This document shows, piece by piece, positions 1 through 8,229 of a stretch of 64,000 bases of DNA (within the stretch, counting starts at the first letter, position 1; every line of letters begins with the position of its first letter). Source of the DNA: Lichenicoccus sp964247695 (GTDB lineage Bacteria; Pseudomonadota; Alphaproteobacteria; Acetobacterales; Acetobacteraceae); assembly GCA_964247695.1 (NCBI GenBank), contig CAXTVI010000012.1, positions 30,632 to 94,631 of the forward strand, read 5' to 3'. Position numbers and translations under genes: made by a program. A model generated the notes under the pieces. The model made no database searches, was not told where the DNA came from, and worked only from the letters and a program-made list of their open reading frames with translations.

Positions 1-647
1 AGAGTGTCGCGCAGATCGCGCTGCAGATCGGTGACGACATCGAGGCGATCAAGACCGCGATGCTGCCGACCGGGCGCAGCGTCGCCGACGAGATCACCCA
101 CCTGATCGCAACCATCGGCGAGAACATGTCGCTGCGCCGGGCACGCGTGCTGCGGGTGCCGTCCGGCGTGGTGGCAACCTACGTGCACGGGGCGCTCCGG
201 CCGGGCCTGGGCAAGATCGGCGTGCTGGCGGCCATCGAGGCGCCGAGCGAAAGCGACGCGCTCGAGCTGCTCGGACGGCAGGTCGGCATGCATGTGGCGG
301 CGACCAGCCCGGGCGCGCTCGACATCGACGCGGTCGATCCGGCGGCGCTGGAGCGCGAGCGGGCGGTGCTGATGGAGCAGGCGCGGCAGTCCGGCAAGCC
401 GGAAGCGATCATCGAGAAGATGGTCGAGGGCCGGGTGCGCAAGTACTACGAGGAAGTGGTGCTGCTCGAGCAGGTCTGGGTGCATGACGGCGAGAGCCGG
501 GTGAAGGCGGTGGTGCAGAAGGCCGGCGGCAAGCTGATCGGGTTCGACCGCTTCAAGCTCGGCGAGGGCATCGAGAAGGAAAGCAGCGACTTCGCCGCCG
601 AAGTCGCCGCCGCATCCGGGGTCAAGAAGGACCCCGACCCGGCCTGA
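1..647 (+). CDS. tsf: Elongation factor Ts, C-terminal part (partial)
   Basis: The reading frame is open from base 3 at the window edge and ends in TGA, leaving about 214 C-terminal residues of EF-Ts, the GDP/GTP exchange factor for EF-Tu in the cytoplasm. The EF-Ts dimerisation domain is recognisable: the stretch around HVAATSPGALDID, the segment ERAVLMEQARQSGKPEAIIE, and the C-terminal KYYEEVVLLEQ block followed by a region ending FKLGEGIE. The N-terminal UBA-like domain, with the TDF motif, lies outside the window. rpsB usually precedes tsf. recO follows after 38 bases. Identification is firm from the domain order and conserved blocks. Confidence 0.95.
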   Translation, partial: SVAQIALQIGDDIEAIKTAMLPTGRSVADEITHLIATIGENMSLRRARVLRVPSGVVATYVHGALRPGLGKIGVLAAIEAPSESDALELLGRQVGMHVAATSPGALDIDAVDPAALERERAVLMEQARQSGKPEAIIEKMVEGRVRKYYEEVVLLEQVWVHDGESRVKAVVQKAGGKLIGFDRFKLGEGIEKESSDFAAEVAAASGVKKDPDPA

Positions 648-685
648 CCGCATCAGGACGACGATCCTAAAGGGCGGGGGCATCC

Positions 686-1429
686 ATGGAATGGGAGGCT
701 CCCGCCCTCGTGCTGTCGGCAGCCCCATACGGCGAGAGTGCCGTTGTCGCGCATGTCCTAACCGGCGAGCATGGGTCCTATCGCGGCCTGGTGCGCGGGG
801 GCGCCTCGCGCAGGAACGTGGCGCTCTGGCAGCCCGGCAACCTCATCTCGGCACGCTGGGTCGCGCGCCTTCCCGAGCAGCTCGGCAACCTCACCGCCGA
901 GCTGGTGCATCCATCGGCGGCGCGCATCCTCGAGCAACGCCTGCCGCTGGCCCTGCTGTCGGCCTGCTGCGCCGTTGCCGACGGCGCCCTGCCGGAGCGT
1001 GAGCCGCATCCGCGCGTCTTCGACGGACTGGTCGGGCTGCTGACGCTGCTCAGCCTGGAAGCCGGGGAGGCCGCACGGACCGGTGCGGCGGCGTTGATCC
1101 GGTGGGAGGCTGTGCTGCTCGCCGATCTCGGATACGGCCTCGACCTCTCGGCCTGCGCGGTGACCGGCGAGGCTGCGGACCTGAAGTTCGTGTCACCGCG
1201 CAGCGGGCGCGGCGTCTCGGAGGCGGGCGCCGGCGAATGGCGCGACCGGCTGCTGCCGCTGCCAAGGCTTCTGGTCGATGAGCGGGAGCCAGGCGACCCG
1301 GTCTCCTGGAGCCAGGGGCTGCGGCTGACCGGGCATTTCCTGGCACGCGACGCCTTCGGAGCCCGGCACCAGCCGCTGCCCGGCGCCCGGTCGCGTCTGC
1401 AGGAGCTGATCGACGCCATGGTGCCCTGA
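686..1429 (+). CDS. recO: DNA repair protein RecO
   Basis: This 247-residue protein matches RecO, the mediator that works with RecR to load RecA on SSB-coated single strands and to anneal complementary strands. The N-terminal part has the OB-fold features (ALVLSAAPYGESAVVAHVLT, then HGSYRGLVRGGASRR). The C-terminal half has the family block VSPRSGRGVSEAGAGEW followed by LLPLPRLL. The ATG at 686 is preceded by a purine-rich AAGGGCGGGGG. In many alphaproteobacteria recO lies next to parC. Here parC starts about 4.5 kb downstream, with unrelated metabolic genes between. The length is normal for the family. Confidence 0.93.
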   Translation: MEWEAPALVLSAAPYGESAVVAHVLTGEHGSYRGLVRGGASRRNVALWQPGNLISARWVARLPEQLGNLTAELVHPSAARILEQRLPLALLSACCAVADGALPEREPHPRVFDGLVGLLTLLSLEAGEAARTGAAALIRWEAVLLADLGYGLDLSACAVTGEAADLKFVSPRSGRGVSEAGAGEWRDRLLPLPRLLVDEREPGDPVSWSQGLRLTGHFLARDAFGARHQPLPGARSRLQELIDAMVP

Positions 1430-1487
1430 GCCGCTGCTTCAGCCGGGGAGGTGACGTGGCGCGCTTGCGGGTCTATCGGAACAGGCC

Positions 1488-3122
1488 ATGAAACGCTTCA
1501 TCAACAGCCGCCAAGCCATGGTCCGCGATGCCGTCGACGGGTTGCTGCTTGGTTCCGCCGGCGCCGGGCTCTGCCGTCTCGACGATCCCGACATCAACGT
1601 CGTCCTGCGCCGCGACTGGAGCCGCGACCGGGTGGCGCTGGTATCGGGCGGCGGCTCTGGCCATGAGCCCGCGCATGCCGGCTTCGTGGGCCCGGGGATG
1701 CTGACCGCCGCGGTCTGCGGCGACATCTTCGCCTCGCCGAGTGCGGATGCGGTGCTGGCCGCGATCCTGGCGGTCACCGGTCCAGCCGGATGCCTGCTCG
1801 TCGTGAAGAACTATACCGGGGACCGGCTCAATTTCGGCCTGGCGGCGGAGCGCGCCCGGGCGATGGGGCTGTCTGTCGAAACCGTCATCGTCGCCGATGA
1901 CGTCGCGCTGGCGGACGAGGTGAGTGCGCGTGGGCTGGCCGGCACGCTGTTCGTGCACAAGCTGGCCGGCGCCGCGGCCGCAGCCGGGCAGCCGCTCGAG
2001 GCGGTGGCCGCGGTGGCACGCGATGCGGCGCTGCATGTGCGGTCGATCGGGCTGTCGCTCTCGGATTGCACGCCGCCCGGCTCCGAGCCGTCGGATCGCC
2101 TGGGTCAGGGCGAGGCCGAACTCGGTCTCGGTATCCACGGCGAGCCTGGTGCTGCGGTGATCCCGGTGGCAGGCGCCGACGCGCTGATGCGGCATGCGCT
2201 CGATCGGCTGCAGGCGCGGGGGCACGATCCGGAGGCGCGCTACGCCCTGCTGCTGAACAACCTCGGCAGCACGCCGCCGCTCGAGATGGCGATCCTCATG
2301 GGCAGCTTGACCCGCGCGCTGCCGCCGTCGCAGTTCGCGCTGATCATCGGTCCAGCCGCGTTCATGACCTCCCTGGACATGGTCGGCTTCTCGATCTCGC
2401 TGCTGGAACTCGACGAGGCCCGCGAGGGGCTGCTGCTGGCACCGGCGGCGCCGATCGCCTGGCAGCAGGCGCGCACGACGTCGCCCTCGCTCTTGCTTCC
2501 GCGCCCTGCGGGTCTTGAGGATCAGGCGCCGCAGCCGTCGAGCGCCCCAGGGGTGCGGGCGCTGGTCGAGGCCGCCAGCGCGCTGTTCGCGGCGATCGAG
2601 AGCGACCTCAACGCGCTCGATGCGCGTGTCGGCGACGGCGATACCGGCAGCACCTTCGCCCAGGCGGCCCGGAGCATCGGCCAACATCTGGACACACTGC
2701 CGTATGCCGATGGGCCCGCGTTGCTGCGCAGGATCGGCGCGCTGCTGCAGCGCCGGACAGGTGGATCGAGCGGCGTGCTGATGGCGACGCTGTTCATCGC
2801 GGCCGGCAACGCGCTCTCGAGCAATGCGGACTGGCGGGCGGCGTTCGACGCCGGGCTCGTGCGAATGAAGCATGATGGCGGCGCTGCCTTAGGCGACAGG
2901 ACGCTGATCGACGCGCTGGAGCCGGCCCTCCTGGCCCTGCAGGACGGCGGCAACCTCCAGGACGCCGCCCGCGCTGCGCGTGCCGGTGCCCTGTCAACAC
3001 GGACGATGGCCGCTCGTGCCGGACGAGCCGCCTACGTGCCGCAGGCCAACCTCGAAGGCGTCACCGATCCCGGCGCAGAGGCGGTGGCACGGCTGTTCGA
3101 GCGGCTCGCGGAGATCGGTTAG
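1488..3122 (+). CDS. dhaK: Dihydroxyacetone kinase, fused DhaK-DhaL (ATP-dependent type)
   Basis: This 544-residue protein fuses a DhaK domain (about 1-330) and a DhaL domain (about 350-540), as in ATP-dependent single-chain dihydroxyacetone kinases. DhaK shows GGGSGHEP (54-61), the NYTGD loop (109-113) and GLGIHGEPG, where His217 should form the hemiaminal bond to the substrate. DhaL shows the Mg-ATP binding DARVGDGDTG (378-387) and GGSSG. The expected reaction is dihydroxyacetone to dihydroxyacetone phosphate in the cytoplasm. The ATG at 1488 follows a short AGG. No PTS-type DhaM is nearby, which fits the ATP-dependent class. A related ketose could be the real substrate. Confidence 0.9.
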   Translation: MKRFINSRQAMVRDAVDGLLLGSAGAGLCRLDDPDINVVLRRDWSRDRVALVSGGGSGHEPAHAGFVGPGMLTAAVCGDIFASPSADAVLAAILAVTGPAGCLLVVKNYTGDRLNFGLAAERARAMGLSVETVIVADDVALADEVSARGLAGTLFVHKLAGAAAAAGQPLEAVAAVARDAALHVRSIGLSLSDCTPPGSEPSDRLGQGEAELGLGIHGEPGAAVIPVAGADALMRHALDRLQARGHDPEARYALLLNNLGSTPPLEMAILMGSLTRALPPSQFALIIGPAAFMTSLDMVGFSISLLELDEAREGLLLAPAAPIAWQQARTTSPSLLLPRPAGLEDQAPQPSSAPGVRALVEAASALFAAIESDLNALDARVGDGDTGSTFAQAARSIGQHLDTLPYADGPALLRRIGALLQRRTGGSSGVLMATLFIAAGNALSSNADWRAAFDAGLVRMKHDGGAALGDRTLIDALEPALLALQDGGNLQDAARAARAGALSTRTMAARAGRAAYVPQANLEGVTDPGAEAVARLFERLAEIG

Positions 3123-3137
3123 CGGTCGGAGCGCCCG

Positions 3138-4022
3138 TCAGATCGGCAGCCCGGCATCGTCGCGCGAGCGGCGCGACAGCGCCGCGAAGTCGAGGGCGGC
3201 TTCGCCCTTGGCCGTCATCGCGAGGTACCGGTCGCGCAGCAGGGAGGCCATCGGCACCGGCACCGCCATGGCTTCGGCGGCCTCGAGCAGCAGGCGGTTG
3301 TCCTTCAGCGCCAGCGGAACCGCGGCACCCGGCGGATCGAAACGCTGATCGACGATGATGCGGCCGTAGTTCTTGTGCACGGGTGCGGTGAAGAAGCTGT
3401 TGGTCATGATCTCGAACAGGGTGGCGGGCGCCACTCCGCCCTTGTCGTTGAGCGCGAACATCTCCGACATCTGCTCGATGGTCGAGAAGATCATGAAGTT
3501 CAGCGACAGCTTCACCAGGTTGGCCTGCGCCGGATCCTCGCCGAGATCGAACACGCGCTGGCCGAGCGTCGCCAGCGGCTCCGCGATCTTCCGACGCGCC
3601 GTCTCGGAGCCGGCCAGCACGATGAACAGCTCGCCGGACTGCGCGGCCGGCGGCCGGCCGAGCACTGTAGCGGCTGCGTAGAGCTGTTCGTGCTCCGCGT
3701 GCGCCCGCTGCAGCCGGGTGGAAAGATCCGGCGAGATCGTGCTGGTCGACACATGCACGGCGCCCTTCGGCAGTCCGGCCAGGATGCCCTCCGGTCCGAA
3801 GGCCAGGCCCTCGACCGCGGCGTCATGGGCCAGCATGGAGAACACGATCTCGGCGTCCCGTGCGGCCTCGGCGGGACTGCCGGCCCTCAGCGCGCCACGC
3901 GCCACCAGGTCATCGGCCTTGGCCCGGGTGCGGTTGAACACCGCAAGGTCGTGCCCGGCCTCGAGCAGGCGCCCGGCCATCGGCGTTCCCATCGGGCCGA
4001 GGCCCACGAAACCGATCTTCAT
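3138..4022 (-). CDS. NAD(P)-dependent beta-hydroxyacid dehydrogenase (GarR/GLYR-like)
   Basis: This 294-residue protein belongs to the 3-hydroxyisobutyrate / tartronate-semialdehyde reductase family. The N-terminus is a Rossmann fold starting MKIGFVGLGPMGTPMA with the GxGxxG pattern. STSTISPDL (92-100) matches the substrate-binding segment, and Lys171 in NLVKLSLNFM is the likely catalytic lysine. The start is fixed by an ATGA overlap with the upstream transporter stop at 4019-4022, so the two are translationally coupled. The pairing with a sugar-acid type MFS carrier suggests reduction of a short hydroxy-semialdehyde made from an imported acid. The exact substrate cannot be read from sequence. 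Confidence 0.85.
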   Translation of the reverse strand: MKIGFVGLGPMGTPMAGRLLEAGHDLAVFNRTRAKADDLVARGALRAGSPAEAARDAEIVFSMLAHDAAVEGLAFGPEGILAGLPKGAVHVSTSTISPDLSTRLQRAHAEHEQLYAAATVLGRPPAAQSGELFIVLAGSETARRKIAEPLATLGQRVFDLGEDPAQANLVKLSLNFMIFSTIEQMSEMFALNDKGGVAPATLFEIMTNSFFTAPVHKNYGRIIVDQRFDPPGAAVPLALKDNRLLLEAAEAMAVPVPMASLLRDRYLAMTAKGEAALDFAALSRRSRDDAGLPI

Positions 4023-5308
4023 AGTCTGGTCCTTTCCTGATGGGCGGTCGTGCGGGCATGCGGCTCGCGCACTGCGACGCCGTAGATCACGGCCGACAGC
4101 ACGGCGATCGCGGCTGCCAGCAGCAGCGCCGGCGTGAACGAGCCGGTGGCCTGCACCACGCCGCCGGTGATGGCAGGCGCGCAAGCCCCGCCGAGCGAGC
4201 CGCCGATATTCTGGATCGCCTCCAGGGTCGCGACCTTGTCCGGGCTGGTGGCGACGGCTGCCATCGCCCAGCCGCAGGAGGAGGCGAGGGTGGCCGCGAA
4301 CAAGGCGACGCTGATCAGCGCGATGGCCGGTGCTGCGCCATGCACGACGGCGGCGCTCGCGGTGCAGGCGGCGGTGACGAGCATGCCGGCGATCAGCGGC
4401 CACTTGCAGGACGCGACCGGCGCCATGCCGCGCCGGCTCAACTGCCGCGAGGCGGCGCCGCCCAGCACCGCGCCGAGAAAGCCGCAGCCCTGCGGCACCG
4501 CGGTCCACAGGCCGGCAGCGCGCACGCTGAGGTGACGCACGCGCTCGAGATAATCCGGCAGCCAGGTGCCGTAGAGCCAGGTCAGGTAGATCACCCCGAA
4601 GAAGCCGATCGCCATGCCCCAGGTGGTGGGCTGGCGGAACAGGACCGGCCAGCCTACGGAGGCGTGGCCGGTCGCGCCGTCATCGTCCCAAGCCCTGATG
4701 GCATCCAGCTCGCCAGCCTCGAGACCGGCATGGGCGGGGTCGCGGTAGAGCAGCTCCCAGAGCAAGGCGATCGCGATGCCGCCGATGCCGATCAGGATGA
4801 ACATCGGGCGCCAGCCATAGGCCAGCAGCAGCAGGGTGAGCAGCCCGGGCGCGATCGTGGGTCCCAGCGCCGAGGAGGCGTTGAACAGGCCGATCGGCCA
4901 GGAGCGCTCGGCCGGGGGATACCAGTTGGTGAAGACCTTGGTGCCGGCGAGATACATCGGGCTCTCGCCGATGCCGAGGGCGGCGCGCGCTGCGACGAAC
5001 TGGCCGAGGCTGCCGACGAAGCCGCTGGCCGCCTGCGCCAGCGACCACAGCACCAGGCCGCCGCCAAGGATGCGGCGGGGGCCGAACCGGTCGATCAGGA
5101 TGCCGATCGGCAGTTGCGCGAGGCCGTAGGCCAGTGCGAACACCGACAGCAGCAGCCCCATCTGCGTGTCGGACAAGTGCAGGTCGCCGCGGATCGCCGA
5201 GTTGCCGATCGAGAGCGCCGAGCGGTCGAGGTAGTTCACGGTGCCGGCGACCATCAGCAGGACCAGCGCGGTCACCCGCATGCGGCGCGCGCGCGGCGAT
5301 AGTGTCAT
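4019..5308 (-). CDS. MFS transporter, anion:cation symporter (hexuronate/glucarate-like)
   Basis: This 429-residue inner-membrane carrier has about twelve hydrophobic segments. Family marks include NYLDRSALSIGNSAI in helix 1, DRFGPRRILGGGL after helix 2, and GIGESPMYLAGTKVFTNWYP, typical of the anion:cation symporter family that imports sugar acids such as glucarate or hexuronates. The ATG is at 5308. The stop overlaps the start of the reductase gene by four bases (ATGA), so transporter and reductase probably serve one pathway. No regulator is adjacent. The substrate is inferred only at the level of a carboxylated sugar or short organic acid. Confidence 0.85.
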   Translation of the reverse strand: MTLSPRARRMRVTALVLLMVAGTVNYLDRSALSIGNSAIRGDLHLSDTQMGLLLSVFALAYGLAQLPIGILIDRFGPRRILGGGLVLWSLAQAASGFVGSLGQFVAARAALGIGESPMYLAGTKVFTNWYPPAERSWPIGLFNASSALGPTIAPGLLTLLLLAYGWRPMFILIGIGGIAIALLWELLYRDPAHAGLEAGELDAIRAWDDDGATGHASVGWPVLFRQPTTWGMAIGFFGVIYLTWLYGTWLPDYLERVRHLSVRAAGLWTAVPQGCGFLGAVLGGAASRQLSRRGMAPVASCKWPLIAGMLVTAACTASAAVVHGAAPAIALISVALFAATLASSCGWAMAAVATSPDKVATLEAIQNIGGSLGGACAPAITGGVVQATGSFTPALLLAAAIAVLSAVIYGVAVREPHARTTAHQERTRL

Positions 5309-5345
5309 GCCGGATTGCCGCCTTCAGGCGGGACCAGATGTGGCA

Positions 5346-5753
5346 TCACCTGTAGAAGCCGGGGCCCCACATGCCCCAGTCCCAGCCGCCATCCTCGAAG
5401 CGGTCCGCGTTCATCTGCTGCTCGTCGGCGATCTGCTGCTGCTGATCGAGCAAGCGCTGCTGCAGCCGCTCCTGTCGGTAGCGCCCGTAGGCTTCCTGGC
5501 TGCCGATATACAGGCAGTTGCAGACCAGCGGATCGGCATAGAGGTAGACCACGGTGTCGCCGTGGTTGCGCTGGACGAAGTGGTGCGGCGGCAGGTGGGC
5601 AAGCGCCTGCTGGCGCGCCGCCGTGTTCGCGGGCCGGATACTGAAGCCGGCCGCGGCGAGCAGGTCCTCGCGCTGCTCGACCCGTTCCTGCGGCGTGGTG
5701 CAGGCGGCGAGCGTGAGCACGGCCATGATGGCGGGCACGAGTTTGAGAGACAT
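5346..5753 (-). CDS. Small putative lipoprotein
   Basis: This 135-residue protein starts MSLKLVPAIM with a lipobox (LTLAAC, Cys18), so it should be exported and lipidated. The mature part has HHFVQRNHGDTVVYLYADPLVC, a charged glutamine-rich stretch (RLLDQQQQIADEQQ) that may be helical, and an aromatic C-terminus (GGWDWGMWGPGFYR). I chose the ATG at 5753 because it places the signal peptide at the N-terminus; an in-frame ATG at 5858 would bury it. It lies just upstream of the MFS gene on the same strand, divergent from parC. The function is unknown. Confidence 0.7.
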   Translation of the reverse strand: MSLKLVPAIMAVLTLAACTTPQERVEQREDLLAAAGFSIRPANTAARQQALAHLPPHHFVQRNHGDTVVYLYADPLVCNCLYIGSQEAYGRYRQERLQQRLLDQQQQIADEQQMNADRFEDGGWDWGMWGPGFYR

Positions 5754-5894
5754 CGGACAGGGCTCCAGGTGAGCAGGTTCGGCGTGGAACGCAGGCCACG
5801 GCGCGCGGGCTTCGAAGTCCGGCACCCGTCCCGAAGTTGCCGACGAGGCGGTCTTCATGGTTTGTTCCGGATCGGACAGTTGCAGGGACCATAG

Positions 5895-8120
5895 ATGGCC
5901 GATCCGCTGGCAGGGCATATCGAGGACACCAGGCTCGCCGACGCGCTGAGCGAGCGCTACCTCGCCTATGCGATGTCCACCATCATGTCGCGCTCGCTGC
6001 CGGACGTGCGCGACGGGCTCAAGCCGGTGCATCGCCGGCTGCTGTATGCCATGCAGCAGCTCCGGCTCGATCCCACCGCGGGCTTCAAGAAATGCGCCCG
6101 CGTCGTCGGCGACGTGATCGGCAAGTATCATCCGCACGGCGATGCCTCCGTCTACGAGGCGCTGGTGCGGCTCGCGCAGGAATTCGCGCAGCGCTACCCG
6201 CTGGTCGAGGGGCAGGGAAATTTCGGCTCCATCGACGGCGATAACGCGGCGGCCATGCGCTACACCGAGGCGCGCCTCACCGAGGTCGCGCGCGCGCTGC
6301 TCGACGGCATCGAGGACGATGCGGTCGACCTGCGCCCGACCTATGATGGCGAGGAGCAGGAGCCGGTGGTGCTGCCCGGCGCCTTCCCGAACCTGCTGGC
6401 GAACGGCGCCGCCGGCATCGCGGTCGGCATGGCGACCAGCATTCCGCCGCACAATGCGGGCGAGGTCTGCGCCGCCGCCCTGCTGATGGTGCGCGATCCC
6501 GAGGTCCCCCTCGAGGCACTGCTGGCGGCGATGCCGGGGCCGGACTTCCCGACCGGCGGCGTCATTGTCGAGGATGCCTCCGCCATGCGCCAGGCCTACG
6601 AGACCGGGCGCGGCGGCTTCCGGCTCCGGGCGCGCTGGAGCGTCGAGCAGGGGCGGTTCGGGACCTGGACCGTGGTGGTCACCGAGATCCCGTACCAGGT
6701 GCAGAAGTCCCGCCTGATCGAGCAGATCGCCGAGCTGCTGGAACAGAAGAAGCTGCCGCTGCTGGGCGACGTGCGCGACGAGAGCACCACCGAGGTGCGC
6801 CTCGTGCTGGAGCCGAAGACTCGCGGCGTCGAGCCGGAAGTGCTGATGGAGACCTTGTTCCGGGCGACGCAGCTCGAGACGCGGTTCGGGCTCAACATGA
6901 ACGTGCTCGGCGCCGACCGGGTGCCGCGCGTGATGGGGCTGCGCGAGGTGCTGCGCGCCTGGCTCGACCATCGCCACGAGGTGCTGCTGCGTCGCTCGCG
7001 GCATCGTCTGGCGGCTTTGGACCGGCGCCTCGAGGTACTGGACGGGTTCCTTGCGGTCTATCTCAACCTCGACGAGGTGATCCGCATCGTGCGCGAGGAG
7101 GACGATGCCAGGGCGGCCCTGGTCGCCGCCTTCACCCTGACCGAGACCCAGGCGGAGGCGATCCTCAACATGCGGCTGCGCTCCCTGCGCCGCCTGGAGG
7201 AGATCGAGATCCAGAAGGAGCACGCCTCGCTGACCCGCGAACGCGGCGAGCTGGCCAGGCTGCTGGAGCGCGAGCCGCTGCGCTGGTCCCGGATCGCCAC
7301 CGAGCTCGAGGCGACGCGCAAGAAGTTCGGCTCGGGGCTGCTCGGCACTCGGCGCAGCACGCTGGCGGAGCCGCCGACGCCGGTGGACATCTCGCAGATC
7401 AGCGCCGTGGAGCGTGAGCCGGTGACGGTGATCCTGTCCGAGAAGGGCTGGATCCGGGCGGTGCGCGGCCATGCGATCGACCTGTCGGCGCAGAAGTTCA
7501 AGGAGGGCGACGGGCTCGAGCGCAGCCTGGAATGCTGGACCACCGACCGGCTGTGCGGGTTCGCCACCGACGGCCGCGCCTTCACGCTGCGCGCCTCCGA
7601 GCTGCCGCGCGGGCGCGGCGACGGCCAGCCGATCCGGTTGATGGTCGAGCTGTCCAACGAGGAGCGGCTGATCGCGCTGTTCGTGGTGGCCGACGGCGCG
7701 CGCTGGCTGGTCGCGTCGGCCGGCGGCCGTGGCCTGCTGGTGAAGTCCGAGGACCTGCTGGCCGAGAAGCGCACCGGCCGGCAGGTGCTGAACCTCAAGC
7801 CGGGCGAACGCGCGGCGCTGTGCGTGCGCGTGGCCGGCGATCATGTCGCCCTGCTGGGCAGCAACCGCCGGCTGCTGATCTTCCCGACGAGGGAGGTGCC
7901 GGAACTGACGCGCGGCACCGGCGTCGCGCTGCAGAAATTCCCGAACCTGCAGAAAGCCGGAGAGGGGGCGCTCAAGGAGATACGCTTCTTCGATCAGGCT
8001 TCCGGGCTGGTCTGGCACGAAGGCGTGCGGCCACGCGCGATAGCCGATCTTGCGGAGTGGCTCGGCAAGCGTGGCGACCCGGGGCGGACGGCGCCAGTGT
8101 GGGTGACTCGCAAGGCGTGA
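5895..8120 (+). CDS. parC: DNA topoisomerase IV subunit A
   Basis: This 741-residue protein is a type IIA topoisomerase A subunit. It has the breakage-reunion domain with LPDVRDGLKPVHRR and the catalytic tyrosine Tyr123 in AMRYTEARLTE. Its length, and a C-terminal region lacking the GyrA box (QRRGGKG), favour ParC over GyrA. It should decatenate daughter chromosomes with ParE, which is not in the window. The quinolone-determining segment reads KYHPHGDASVYEA, so the E. coli Ser80 position is Ala84 while Glu84 is kept as Glu88. The ATG at 5895 follows GCAGGGA. The gene is divergent from the lipoprotein gene. Confidence 0.95.
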   Translation: MADPLAGHIEDTRLADALSERYLAYAMSTIMSRSLPDVRDGLKPVHRRLLYAMQQLRLDPTAGFKKCARVVGDVIGKYHPHGDASVYEALVRLAQEFAQRYPLVEGQGNFGSIDGDNAAAMRYTEARLTEVARALLDGIEDDAVDLRPTYDGEEQEPVVLPGAFPNLLANGAAGIAVGMATSIPPHNAGEVCAAALLMVRDPEVPLEALLAAMPGPDFPTGGVIVEDASAMRQAYETGRGGFRLRARWSVEQGRFGTWTVVVTEIPYQVQKSRLIEQIAELLEQKKLPLLGDVRDESTTEVRLVLEPKTRGVEPEVLMETLFRATQLETRFGLNMNVLGADRVPRVMGLREVLRAWLDHRHEVLLRRSRHRLAALDRRLEVLDGFLAVYLNLDEVIRIVREEDDARAALVAAFTLTETQAEAILNMRLRSLRRLEEIEIQKEHASLTRERGELARLLEREPLRWSRIATELEATRKKFGSGLLGTRRSTLAEPPTPVDISQISAVEREPVTVILSEKGWIRAVRGHAIDLSAQKFKEGDGLERSLECWTTDRLCGFATDGRAFTLRASELPRGRGDGQPIRLMVELSNEERLIALFVVADGARWLVASAGGRGLLVKSEDLLAEKRTGRQVLNLKPGERAALCVRVAGDHVALLGSNRRLLIFPTREVPELTRGTGVALQKFPNLQKAGEGALKEIRFFDQASGLVWHEGVRPRAIADLAEWLGKRGDPGRTAPVWVTRKA

Positions 8121-8229
8121 TCCGCCGACCGAAGTGTCGATGACGGATCGAATTCGCTGCCGGGCGGCGTGGTGACGGGCTAGGTTGCCGCAGCCGGCAG
8201 CCAGCCCGGCCGCAACAGCCGGGTGCAGG

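Noticed and set aside
4040..5302. Plus-strand frame opposite the MFS transporter
   Set aside because: Shadow of the membrane protein; low complexity and no domain.
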